Shown: piece after piece, positions 48,351 through 60,299 of the stretch
Position numbering within the stretch: position 1 is the stretch's first letter
How the letters are laid out: the number at the start of each line of letters is the position of its first letter
NCBI RefSeq assembly: GCF_040581485.1
Contig: NC_090132.1
Coordinates: 23,962,911 to 24,026,910 of the forward strand
Direction of reading: 5' to 3'
From: Linepithema humile
Lineage: Eukaryota > Arthropoda > Insecta > Hymenoptera > Formicidae
Length of the DNA stretch: 64,000 bases
Made by a program: the position numbers and the translations under genes
Notes under the pieces: model-generated
What the model was told of the DNA's origin: nothing
Databases searched by the model: none
Seen by the model: the letters and a program-made list of their open reading frames with translations, nothing else

Positions 48351-50519
48351 TATGTGTACATAAGGCGATTTTACGGAGTCAAAAAATGCATAATCTGAGC
48401 GCAACGTGTCCGACATGACTTTGGCTTTGATGTTTACTGTAAAAAAATATAAGCCTAATTTATGAAATGAGTTTATGAATGAATAATTTCTGAATATTAT
48501 AATCAGCTTCATACGAAATCAAATTATATCTGTAAGCTGTTTTAATCGCGTTGGCATATCAGAATGTGATGCCGAATATGAATTATTACTGCAAAGTTTC
48601 GCGACAGAGATTTCAATGGCATAGATCACGCAGAATCGAGCGCCTCGGTGCGTTATCGGGCAAACACCTGTTTCCACTAGATATGCAGCGTAGTATGTAG
48701 CGGAAGCGCATAATATGCATTTGGATCTCAAGTGAGAGTGACATGATCCTTGAACCATACCTTAATGAACGAATATTATTGCGACAAGATGAAACAAGTT
48801 GGAATATAAGACACAGATGAATATTCTTCTACAAACATAACAGTAATATAATATCTAATCACTGCTGTTACATTAAAATTTCAAAACGTATTATCTCTAT
48901 CACAAATATAGATTATCCAAGGCAGACTTCAATAACTGCACTCGCGAAAATTAGTTGATATTTGTTGGTATAAGTGGTAAAAATTTCGTTTTTATTGCAT
49001 GTACTTTCGTATAACTGAACATGTTGTTTGCGAAATTACGCAAACTTCGTATTAGTTTTTACACGCTAAATGTTTTACGGCGGCTATAACTCCAGGCGTT
49101 CAGAATTAACTTGATAAAACAATATTGTAAATTACGCTGCCATTTTTCTTAACATTTTTTTCCGTTAGCATATGGTCGCGGGAGAGATATACTACTCACT
49201 GTTTAACTGAAGTATGTGCGTACTGCATCTAGATAGCAGGTGGTTCGGCGCGCTCGGCCTTTATTGTCGCGATAAGAAAGAAAAATCGCGCCTTAAAAGT
49301 TTCGTTACGCTACACGTTAGACCTTCTAAGTCGCCAAATGTAACATGCGGCTTTCGGAATTATACTTGATTCAACGTGGATATCCATTTACGTGCACTGA
49401 CGGAGAGTGGCGCATAATAAATTGGTTTATTATCGACAGAGTTTGTTAAATGAAGAGAGCTTTCATTTCTGATATAAAAATAATAATTGCTATCCAAATT
49501 TATAACGATTCTAATAATAATTGTTAGATATATCTATAGTTATATTAAGAAATGTCAATATTTCATATCTTAACTCGGTTAACTTTTCTATTATTGATAT
49601 AGACAGTTATATATTACATCAGGCATTTCTTTACTACTAGAGAGAAAAACGTAGTTATATTCGTCTCCCTACCGATGGCTGAGCAAAATTCCGTTTATCT
49701 TCCAAGTTATCGTTTCAGGACTGCCGAGCACCATAAGGTGCTCTGTCATCCTATCGCGGTAACGTGAGCCGATAATGCAGCAATGTTATATACAGTTAGC
49801 GTCAGGCGTTGACTTATAACACTGGCCTGAATGAGAACACAAAGGTTCTTGTGCGTTGTGATTATTTCGTAGTAGCAACAATAATGTTTCACGAAAAATG
49901 TATATAACGTATATTATAATTTTCTATTATGTTATTTAATCGATATTATCCACATTGCATTTTGCGAACAAATATAATATCTCGAAATAACGGCGATAGA
50001 AAGCCGATAGAATTAATCATAAAGTAAAAATTATTTATGATATTGAACAACAGCAGACTAACAGTAATTGTTTCATCGTAAAAAGTAGAACAGCGCTATT
50101 TCTTGATTGATTGCAAATTTAGTGCAAGTTGAATATGAATAGAGTCGCGACGTATTTGGAGTATGACACATTTCTTTTAAAAAGAGAAAAAAATTGCAAC
50201 ATCGATCGGGGATTGCAATGCCACGCGGAAACACGAAACACGTTGAGGCATTTCCCGTGTTCATTCCGTTCTGTGATGGAAATTTTCAAATCACCGCACC
50301 TTTGTCGCACCGTTGATTTGTCACGTTACACGTATACCGTTTGATCGCAATATAAAAGAAGACGATTTACGCGCGTGGTATTTATGGTTTTACTGTAGCG
50401 CTTCAAACGGATGTTAATTTGATTCTGAATCGTGCGTGAAGCATTAAGCTACCTCGATATAAAATTGCATTTCGTTGCAATAAATACATGAAGCACGTGC
50501 GATGCGGTGAACAAGACAC

Positions 50520-50579
50520 AGTCAGACACGGGCAAGTATACTTAAACAAGTGGAAAAAGTACAGTATAGTCAGACACGG
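50520..50579 (+). repeat. 12-bp direct repeat 48 bp apart (AGTCAGACACGG)
   Basis: AGTCAGACACGG is exact at 50520-50531 and 50568-50579, and similarity continues weakly into the AT-rich flank. It may be the remains of a 48-bp tandem duplication. Confidence 0.55.
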
Positions 50580-51110
50580 ATAAATATGTTTCTAATAAAT
50601 ACGCAATCAATAATTACATAATTATTATAATTATTATATCAATTATCTTTTCTTATTATTGTTAATTATTGCATATTTGTTAATACTGCATTATGCAAAT
50701 ACTATTGTAAAGTATTCATTTAATTAAAACTTTTGAATTAATTGCATATGCAACTTTAAATAAATCTATTATAATACGTACGCAAAATGTTTGCAACGTA
50801 AAGCAGCGATTGCGTAATAAAAAAATTTAAACATTCTCACGGAAAGTTAATTAGAGAAATTTTCATGAAACTGTTACAGGAGACGTTTTAGCGAAACAAT
50901 TACTTCAATTCCGACGAGTGCGGCGGTGTTCGATGGATACAACATAGAGAATTAATTTCCTGATGGTTTCACTTTACGTGATTACGCGGATCACATGATC
51001 AATCTGTTGCGAAACATTCGCTTTGGAAAGCTGGTGGAGGTATTCGGCGATCTAAAATTACCACCACATGCCTGCGTCTTATCGTAGATCAAATTGATTT
51101 TTAGCCTTTC

Positions 51111-51128
51111 GCGAACACGGGTGTTCGC
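51111..51128. promoter_or_regulatory. Perfect palindrome GCGAACAC-GG-GTGTTCGC
   Basis: Eight-base perfect arms flank GG. It resembles a dimeric transcription factor site, but the half-site spacing (GAACA-N4-TGTTC) does not match the N3 spacing of steroid receptor elements. It lies in an island at 50.9-51.7 kb with other palindromes. Confidence 0.25.
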
Positions 51129-51324
51129 TCGGATGTCAGAGCTGAAGCTAATGAAACGCGCGATATAATCGGCCGTTAATTAAATTCGCTTAATAATAAG
51201 CGCGCCTACGTTTCTTCGTTAGTTAAATTAAGCCTGTATTTAATTGCTAATATACGTAATTGATTTACTTGTGATGCGTCGGTAGGAGGATCCGATCGCG
51301 GTGTGCATATTCTGATTTTATTAT

Positions 51325-51336
51325 CGACACGTGTCG
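51325..51336. promoter_or_regulatory. Palindrome CGACACGTGTCG with a central CACGTG E-box
   Basis: A 12-base perfect palindrome centred on CACGTG (51328-51333), the canonical bHLH/bHLH-PAS E-box. The extended symmetry is about what a dimeric factor would prefer. It lies about 200 bp from another palindrome in the same island. Function is inferred only. Confidence 0.3.
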
Positions 51337-54300
51337 ACACATACGTAGAATTTTGCATTAAAACCTCGCTGATTATTTAACGAAGGGAGACTCGCGACGC
51401 GCGCGGTCCCTTCGAAGATAGAATTAATTTCCCGATCGCCGTGGCGCATGACGCGGTTCCATTAGTCTTCATTATGGAATCCATCTATCATAGAATCGGC
51501 TTCGATCTCACGCCCCGATACTTTCCTCTGTTTCGTAAGAGACTCAATCGCGCAGCACAATCTTCTCTCTGTTACCCCAGAAATACTCTTCCCATCTGCA
51601 GCAAGCCGGAGAAACGATTTGCTGTATTTGCGCCAAGTTAATTAAGCCCACGGGCTAGAGCGGACGTTCATTAAGTATATTGCCTGAGCGTTGATATTTC
51701 CTCTGTTAAATTAAACATGGTCATTCTAAATATTATATTTAATTATATTTCACAACGAACGAAGTGCGAGAAGTGTGCATTGGAATTGTCGCACGTTCGT
51801 CGCAGTTTGCTGAAATTAATACCACGTTCGATTAACGTCGGGACACGATGAAGTCGGCAATCGAATATTATATAATAACAATGTCTGTTGTCTAAATTAA
51901 TAAAGCCAGTTGAGTTAATTACTTATTACTACGCAAGGTCGCTGCATAAACAATGTTTCTCGAAATTTCGCGGAGAATTCACTCCTGGAACGGAATAAAT
52001 CTGTCTGGCTGTCTACGATCTACGATTCAATCTGGTCCGCGACGTTTAGATAGCATAATCGATACGTCTATCAGTTCGATGTTTCCCGCGAAAACCGACC
52101 TAACAAATCGTCGCCTCTCTTATCTGCTGGGTTTGCAATTAATTCGGCGACAACGTCGCCATTCTGGCACAGCTCCCAGGAAACGTCTTCCGAAATCAGG
52201 CTGTCGTGCGCCAAGCCCGTCATCACCTTTGATGAACCGCAAGCTCCTGCTTGCGACGACGAAATCAGCTTGAAATCGCTTGACGTTCGATCTAACCGCG
52301 CAAACTGAATTAATCTGCGCTCCATTGCCACGCATTTCGTGAACCATCGTGATCTCGGGGCGGCGGAGACGTTTATACGTCATCGGAAGTCCTCGGCGAG
52401 ACTTCATCGAACGCCAGCATGTACGCACCGACCTGACAAGGAACTCTGCTAAATTTAATAGCTTCCACGAACAATAGGGCCTGACAAGAAGATCCGGCCG
52501 TTGCTAGTAGCACGTATTATCGGAGCGAATGACGATTCGAAATACAGTGAATTGCGAATTGCAGAATCGAGTTGAGAGCAAAATTGAATCGAAGGGTGTA
52601 AAAGCAATTCTACAATATCGAAAAGTCGAACGATTCGAAAAGCGAGAAATTCTATATTTCTCATGAAATGTAGAAATAGCGTTATCACATTACTTTACAC
52701 GCAATAATAAATATATATTATATAAATTTGTATCATTTTCATATTGTTTGAAAAGTATATCACGCGTTATTTTTCATCTGATAATTATACAAATTTACCG
52801 CGAACGTACCTCGCGCGGAGGAAACCGTACTTAGAATCGTCTTTTTTCGCACATCTCGCGCCATCGATACTTTCTGAAAGTACCACTACATATCCTTGGG
52901 CAATATATAACTTTATCGAGCACTTCTTTGGAGAAACGGGAATCGGTTTAAAGAAGTTATATAGGGAGTATCGATCCCTCTCTGCTCGTAGCGCGCGCGC
53001 GGCGTCGAATTCCGAGCTTAACCCGAAATACGAAATACGTTTCTATTATGCACGCTACCATAAATCTGACGTAGTATAAAATATGTGTTGAAAGAAGACA
53101 AAGGCCGGTAGAAGCGTTCAATAATGAAGAAACATGATCGGTTATTCGTACTCAATATTTGATAGGAATAAATCCTTGTTTAGCTAATCTTTACCTTGTG
53201 GAAAATACCGTCAATATTGGTATTGTAAATCACGCGTACCTATGTATGCACGCTGCGTGCAGAATATTCCACAATCATCAATCGATTTGCCACAATTGTT
53301 AACTAATCTTCATAAAATAATTTCATAATTTTTGATATAAATTCTTAATTTTTTAAATCAATTTATAATTCTTTCAAAAAAATTATATCAATATTTGAGC
53401 CACGGCGGTGAAAAACAGTTGAGATTTCGGCTTATTTCGGTGTCAACGACAATTAGTCTCCGTCGAGGGATCGTCTCTGGGAGGCTTAATAAGTTGGACG
53501 ACTCGACGACGAGGAGGAGTGAGAAAGGCAGTCGTGAGAATGTACGTAGGCTAAAGCTTTAAAGCTCGGGCTGTGCTGACAGAACAATTTCATCGTCGGC
53601 CGGATGAATCTGTCCTCTTCTTTGTTCAGTGCCAGCGACAAAGAGTAATGCGAGAGATGGCTGATGACAATCGATACCTAATACTTGCTCCCAAGTTGTA
53701 GGATTCTTGGATCTAGCTAGTCTACATCATAATTATGCATTCCAGTGTTCTTTCAAAGTTTCAAAGAATTTTTTTTTTAATGAATCTTCGATATATGGTT
53801 AAAATTTGAAGACCTGTAAAATATCAAAGTATTGATGGGTTTCAGTGTTAAATTTTAAAATATGATATTTGAGCTACAAACATATCGTCAAACGTATTTT
53901 TTTCACAAAGTAACGAACAAAACTAGAACAAACAAGAAAAGAGGAACTTATTTCGTCTTTTGTTAAATCAGATTGAGTGCCGCTACTTGTCGATGCTTCG
54001 ATTTTACTTTACCAGTGAACATCTCGAATTTTCGCTTTCCTCTTATTTGATTTTAAAGTTAAGAAGAACCTAGCTTGTTCACGGACAAGACTTCCGTCCG
54101 TGGACCCAGCTGGAAAACGCAATAACCGCCTTCGTCCGACCTGCGAAATGGCACCTCCGCAGCGCCTTCTATTTCATCCTGCATCGGCGAGAATGACGTT
54201 CGCATGACCTTCGGTCAAACTTACTATCGAGTTACGTCGTCTTTCAACTCTCTTGTTTTCTCTGACCAAGAGAGCACGAAGAAAAAGATCGAGAAATGGT

Positions 54301-56020
54301 GAATCAATTTATAACTTAAATCATGATGTGGGAAAGAATGTTAAGAAAATATTAAAAAAGTAATCCGTAGTAATCATACTGATACGTGCTCAATTGATTA
54401 AATCTTTGGCATAATTTTTTTGCTAGGTACATTGTACTAATTTATATTGAAAAGTGTTTATACATTTTCACGTCTCTTTCCAACTTATCATTTCTAATAA
54501 AAAGATTTTAGAAATTGATAATTATAAATATATATTTTGTTTTTGAGATATGATTTGAATTCGGCGCGACAGACTTTCTTCGTAATCCAATGTTCGTTTC
54601 TTCTAAGGTCCCCGATCTGCGTCAAAATCTTAAGTAGCTTTGCCGAGAAATTAACTTAATTGTCCGTTAATTGCTAAAAGATGTGCAACGCGAAAGACAT
54701 TGTAAGCCAACAGTTTCTGAAGCTGTTACTTTTGCAGCGTCATAAAAGCAAAGTTTGCTGAAAGACGCTTAACAAAGGATTCTTTCATTTATACAGTTAA
54801 TAAGCGAATCGACAAAAAAAAGGGTATAAAAAGAGTCGAGTTAATGAACAAACTTTATAAACATATTAAATGATATTTCCGATATTTCGTATAAGAAAAT
54901 ATCACAGTTGTTGTAAATATTATGTAAAATAATTTGTAATCGGATCGATAATTAAATACAGTCTCCACTTCGGACTTTGTGTGACTTTGTTCGAAAGAAT
55001 ATTCGCAGAGAATATTCGCGAATCCCATTAAAACAAATAATGAGGTTCTCTGAATATTATTAGAATTAAAAAGGTTTTGCTTTGATACAGACTTCAATTC
55101 GGATTGATGTTGCTTTTCTTTTCTATCTTGTTTGATCATTAGAGATAACTTTTGTTAAATAAGAGAAACAGGAATATCTTCATGAGATATTTTGTAATTA
55201 TGTCAGAGAACACATAGATGTAACATTTATTATTTTTCTTGACTAGCATCGATGAATAACTTTATTATCTTGCTGCATCTCAGTGTCTTTCTTTCGTCGA
55301 AGAAAATATCCTTGAGCGATAAGAAAATTTGGTTTCCTTTCTTATAAAATATTCTTATAGATATTAATACAACAGAGAGGGCTGTTATTCGTCTAAATTA
55401 ATATAAATCTCTGCAACTCATTGCAAAATTCAGAAGCTAAATATTTTATCAATTTTTATTAAATTAATTATCAGATACTTAATTACTAGAAAGAAATTTG
55501 ATTAACGATGCTTTCCGTCTATCTCCGGAAATGATTTTCAAATTAAAGAAACAGATTCGCGACAGCAATCACGAAAAATGCGCGATCCAGACCGTAGATT
55601 ATAGACTTGATAGATCTTTCGTTTGGTCGAAGGTTTCCGATTGCCGTGAACATCGTGAAAATTCCATCGTATAGAAATAGACTGGAATTTGTTGAAACAA
55701 AATCGAAATCGTTTTCCTTTGACGCACCATACCGACAGGGTTACACGCAATTTTATTACGTTGCTGCGTGTCTTGTATCTTGCTCTGCAATTTTTCCCTC
55801 GTTCGTTTTAACGCGCGAATTCGTTCCAAACTGGTTTTCGTTGGCCGACGTAACGTTTCGTGTACATATTTTGCGTAAAAAGAAATGTGGACTTCATGTT
55901 GATAATTCTTTAACGCGCTGCTAAATAAAATTCAAGTATAAATGAATTCCAATTTAATAAAGATTATCTTATTTAATCTTGCATGAAAAAAGATCAAATA
56001 TAAATTCAAATCTTTTAGGT

Positions 56021-56060
56021 ATTAATGTTTTAATTAAGGTTTTAATGTTTTAATTACGTA
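56021..56060 (+). repeat. 20-bp tandem duplication
   Basis: ATTAATGTTTTAATTAAGGT (56021-56040) is followed immediately by TTTAATGTTTTAATTACGTA (56041-56060). The first 16 bases match except at the first position. This is a simple slippage duplication in AT-rich DNA. Confidence 0.75.
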
Positions 56061-57093
56061 AAATACAGGACTTTAAAGATATATGTCAGGCAATCTCCGC
56101 TACGTTGCAACGTAATTTCGACCACTCCAACCACAGAAATAGTTTGTTTCACCATTCAACACACTGACAAACAACTAACGATAGAACTTTGCAATCTTTG
56201 GGAGACTATGGTTCAATCTATAGACAAGCCTTTGTGACAGCACCTCAAAGCGCTCACAACGACCGCGATTCTCCAGGTTGGAAAATGGATTCAGTTAATC
56301 CGATTGACGGTCCGCGAGAACCGCTGGCTTGCGTGTTTTAACGGTTGTCGAAAATTTGCAACTATTCGCGAGCAAAACCGCAAAACATTGAAACGCGGAA
56401 TTAGATTCTCCGCAACTTGCCGCGGGCCTTAACTGTTAATTCCATTTGAAGAATACGTTGCGTATAAAAATACAGCGCATTTAATAAAAGGATATATCTT
56501 TAAAGAGTAGTGCTTTCGAAATTTAATATCCGGAGCATAGAATTGTCTTAAAAAATGTCTTTTATTTTTTACCTCATCTTCTCTACTTTCAAACTTCTTA
56601 CATTTTGATATTGATCAAAATGAGATTATGGAAATGTCGTCTCATTTCGAAAGATGAAAAAATTATCATATTATTGAATCTTTTTAATTATGCATACATA
56701 TTCTATTTGCTCAAAAATATATTAACGTTGTTACAAAAAATTAACATTTCATACGTGACGATTAAATAAATATTTTCCGGCATTTTAAATTATTCTTTAA
56801 TTATTATATTTATTATTATTATATTAAATTTAATTGTAATTTCAAATGTGCTTTAGTAGAATTTTAATCTCACAGACTTTATTAATTAAATATTTAATAA
56901 TAAATTGTACAATCGTATAATGAAGTGATATTTTTTCATTAAATATCAGCTGAAAAATTTCATTGTACTAGAATCCTACAGTATTTATAGTTCTGAAAAA
57001 AACTCGCAATATATATGGAGCACAATGTACACTGAGCTCTCTCGTTTACGCGATCTCCATATGTTAAAATGCACTGGCGAGCTGATACCCTCA

Positions 57094-57453
57094 AGCCACA
57101 TTCCAAAAACGCACGGCGATCCACGAAAGATATTGAATGCCAACTATTCGCGAAACGGTGCCCAGTGGCACGCAGTTCCATCCGTTGGCAATAGTTTGTA
57201 GCTTGTTAACCTTGCAACGAGGACAATGGTCGGTTATAGTGCAGTCCCCGAAATGCCTGTGTTTCCGTAGTGCCTCCCGCATCCTGTCCAACGAGGAGAA
57301 GTTTATTCGATAGATGTCCGCCCGCCCGCACATTCCGGTATGTGCCAGATGCTGGACAGATTTCGCACGTTTAATGCACTGAATCTCGGCCGGTTTCCCG
57401 CGAATTATTCGCGCAATCCAATCGGTACACAGGAAGGCTTGTCGCTTGATATT
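57094..57453 (-). other. Uncharacterised 120-codon open frame with several cysteines
   Basis: The minus-strand frame is open for 120 codons to a TGA at 57091-57093. The first ATG is at 57331-57333 and would give 80 residues. The conceptual product has a DHCPRCK motif with CxxC spacing and scattered cysteines, but no complete zinc-binding pattern and no signal peptide. Its upstream end overlaps the hairpin cluster. I recognise no family, and open frames this long are expected in the GC-richer patches, so I would not call it a gene. Confidence 0.1.
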
Positions 57454-57550
57454 TTAAGCGACACACCATGACTCTAACTCGCCGTCTAACGGCGACACTA
57501 ATGGCTTTAGTTAGACGGACACTACACTTTGACAAGCGGCAAGTTTGCCG
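57441..57550. repeat. Hairpin cluster with two mutually exclusive pairings
   Basis: Four inverted repeats fall within 110 bp. GTCGCTT/AAGCGAC (57441-57447 with 57456-57462). CGCCG/CGGCG (57480-57484 with 57490-57494). CCGTCTAAC/GTTAGACGG (57482-57490 with 57510-57518). CGGCAA/TTGCCG (57537-57542 with 57545-57550). The second and third use the same left arm and cannot form together. The cluster is the CpG-rich end of an island at about 57.0-57.6 kb. It could be a structured RNA, a transposon end or chance in a GC-rich patch. Confidence 0.4.
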
Positions 57551-60006
57551 GACGTGTTACTCACACGCTTGGTAAAGCACTTTCAGAACAGTTTAAATTT
57601 TTTTTACTACTCCACTAATTTGTTACTCAACAATGAATTGCCAGATCTTAAGCTAATACGTTTTCATTTTTATTTAGTATTTTTAAAATATTATATTAAA
57701 AGTAAAACTTAATTATTCATAATTCAGATTTTATTTGGATTATAAAACTTGTTTTTTTTTTGCAAAAATTTTTAATTGATAGGCTTTGATCGATTAGTTA
57801 TTTAATAAATTTTATAGCAAAGAGTTAAGGGAAGATCTAAATTTATGCAACAAAACCCATAATAATTTTAATTTTCTATTTTGTTAGATTTATAATTAGC
57901 ACATTAAAATGTTGTATCAAATAAATTCTTTCATATAAATCAAACAAGAATTCTGTTTTTCTGAATGTTTGCGTTTCCTACGGTTTGATACATTGTCAGA
58001 GTAAGATTGCACTCATTCTGTCCAGCATTGATCATAAAGTTTTATCCCTTCCTTCGCAGCTTACGCCGTCACCGCCTCGCTAATAATAAAAACTGCGCGA
58101 CAAAGTCGTTCGTACAAGTCATACTTTAATTCACAGAAAATTGATTGCCGAAGCGGGTGAATAAATTTCGCACATGGTTATTGGCTGCCGTGAATATCGT
58201 CGAATTTCGCTGCGAAATTATTCGCGGCATTCCGCCGCTGCCGCCGCGATCAGCACCGAATTAGAGCGATTCAGTTCGGTGGAAGATTTAGGATAGCTTG
58301 GTCGACAGTAATTACACGTCGAAATCGAGCACCGCGTTTCATACGCTGAGGCTATTTTCGATGCGTGGCGAGATAGAAAATGATCGTCTAATTGGCGCCG
58401 CGGTACTGGCGGCGATCTGACACGATATATCTCGAGCAATCGATAACGAATACACATCCGCCTGGTATTCACGATCCAAATACATGCAATTTGCCTTGTC
58501 TACCTGAGTCAGCTAATTGCGCTACTCGCTGAGCTCGTAATGTTCCGACCGACCGTCAACGGTATTCTCACGTATACAAAGTTTATCGAACAAAGATAAA
58601 TTACTAAATCATCTCAGCAGATGAAACTGCATAATGTATTTTATGAGCCTTACATGTCGGAAAATATTTATATTAAATTTTATATTTAATCCATTTAGAT
58701 TTCTGCTAAATTTGCTTTCATTGTTAAAATGTTTGTACACATTGATTTTTTGACATCATATATTTGAATGATAGAAAAAGCAGTTTGTTATATACATTTT
58801 CCATTAAAATATATTCACGTGAAGCGTGCACATTATTTTCGTCTTTTGAATTATAAGCAAAGCGCGCAATTTTAATTATGAATATTAAAATAGATAGTTT
58901 TATTCTAGTGCGAAGTTCGTAAATTCACTTCGAGACGGTCTGATGAGGTGCCATCGCCTTTAAAATCCACGCTTGAAATTGGATTCGACGTTTCTCTGAG
59001 TTCTATCGCGCAATTTCTACGACCAGCGATCTTCGCGCGTTCCTCGACATATTTCCGGATCGTCGCTTCCGTTTTCCTTGGCAAAGCTCCGCTCGAGAAA
59101 TCGTAATCGAGAAATTTAAAGGTCAGACGAGGCCGACCCGGATTTAGAATCGTGTGACTCACTGCAGAAAGGTTTCCTCGTTAAGTCACAGTTCTAGAAT
59201 CCGTTAATTGTGAACGCTATTTCATTTTTTAGCTATATTGAACAAGCTGAGTCGATATATTGTGAAGTGAATATTTAAAATTATATCAAAATTAATATTA
59301 AACAATTTTTATAGTAATATATATTAAATAAATATAATATCACATTATTACCTCAATCTGTTCGAATTATCTCCTCGTTCGTTTTAACAACAAAAAACAT
59401 TATGATTATAAATTGCAATTTGCACGAGTTAATTACATGGTTCGCATGATATCTTATGCGAGTGCGAAACTTTCATGAAATAAGACGAGATCTCTAAAAC
59501 CATTTCTCACCCACGCTCGCGTATCTCTTTCTGTACCCTCAGGCGAGTAAAAAACTCTTACCATTCCCTTTCACCCTTCATCTCGTACACGGGGTTGATT
59601 CGTTTGAAGGAGGATGCGTTATTCAAATGAAACGTGTCTCGTCTAGTAAAGCCGAGCGTAGCATAGTCAAAGCTCTCTCCGATAAATTATTCGAAAGAAA
59701 TTTTTGAAAAGTCAAGTTGCCTTCGTACAGACAGAATCAATACAATTCCTTTTCTCGTTTAATTTTGATATCGTGTAGTTGCCAGAGCTATCTCGCATTA
59801 TGTAAATTTTAATAGGCTATATTGTTTGATTAAAAAGAATATTATTATTTTACCTTTACGCTAACTCATTATTTATTGTAATGATCTAAAATTAAATTCA
59901 AATTATGGTTTATTATTAGCATATCGCGTGGTGTTATATGCAATATATAACAGGTTATATAGATTATTGTTTAGCATAGTAAAATAGTTGTATATTTGAT
60001 ATGATT

Positions 60007-60055
60007 CCATGACAATTTTGCATGGCAATTTGCATGGCAATTTCCATGGCAATTT
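60007..60055 (+). repeat. 12-bp minisatellite, four copies (GCATGGCAATTT)
   Basis: Two exact copies of GCATGGCAATTT (60020-60031, 60032-60043) are followed by CCATGGCAATTT (60044-60055). A degenerate copy, CCATGACAATTT, comes before them at 60007-60018, with one extra T at 60019. The array sits in AT-rich DNA with no gene nearby. It probably arose by replication slippage. Confidence 0.85.
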
Positions 60056-60299
60056 AAACTGCAGTTGTCAATTAAATGTTCTCTCAAACGCACCAATTGT
60101 CACAATTAATTCCTCGCTTTGATATTTCATTTGCAAACATCTATACTGGTATCCGAAACTCTGCGAAATACGTACTCCTCCGAAATATGAATAATTGAGC
60201 TTCAATCTACTCGACTTAGAGAGATACACACTATATATACACAAAGATACACGCGCATATGGTATAAATAGATTCCAATGCTGAGAAGATTTTACAAGA

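Larger units (their letters stand above)
47000..50900. other. AT-rich gene-free stretch
   Basis: Strongly AT-rich except for patches at 48.1-48.3, 48.6-48.75, 49.17-49.4 and 50.2-50.5 kb. Only microsatellite-type repeats are seen. Confidence 0.6.
50900..54800. other. Islands with palindromes, no gene seen
   Basis: GC-richer islands at 50.9-51.7, 51.9-52.5, 53.4-53.7 and 54.05-54.25 kb. Plus- and minus-strand open frames of about 100 codons overlap at 51.95-52.43 kb, which argues against either being real. Confidence 0.5.

Noticed and set aside
8624..50700. Other ATGCAAAT octamers (for example 8624, near 15714, 24593, 35311 and 50694)
   Set aside because: Single octamers occur often by chance in AT-rich DNA. 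Only those inside islands with other motifs were kept.
51111..51128. Steroid-receptor response element
   Set aside because: The GAACA and TGTTC half sites are separated by four bases, not the three required.
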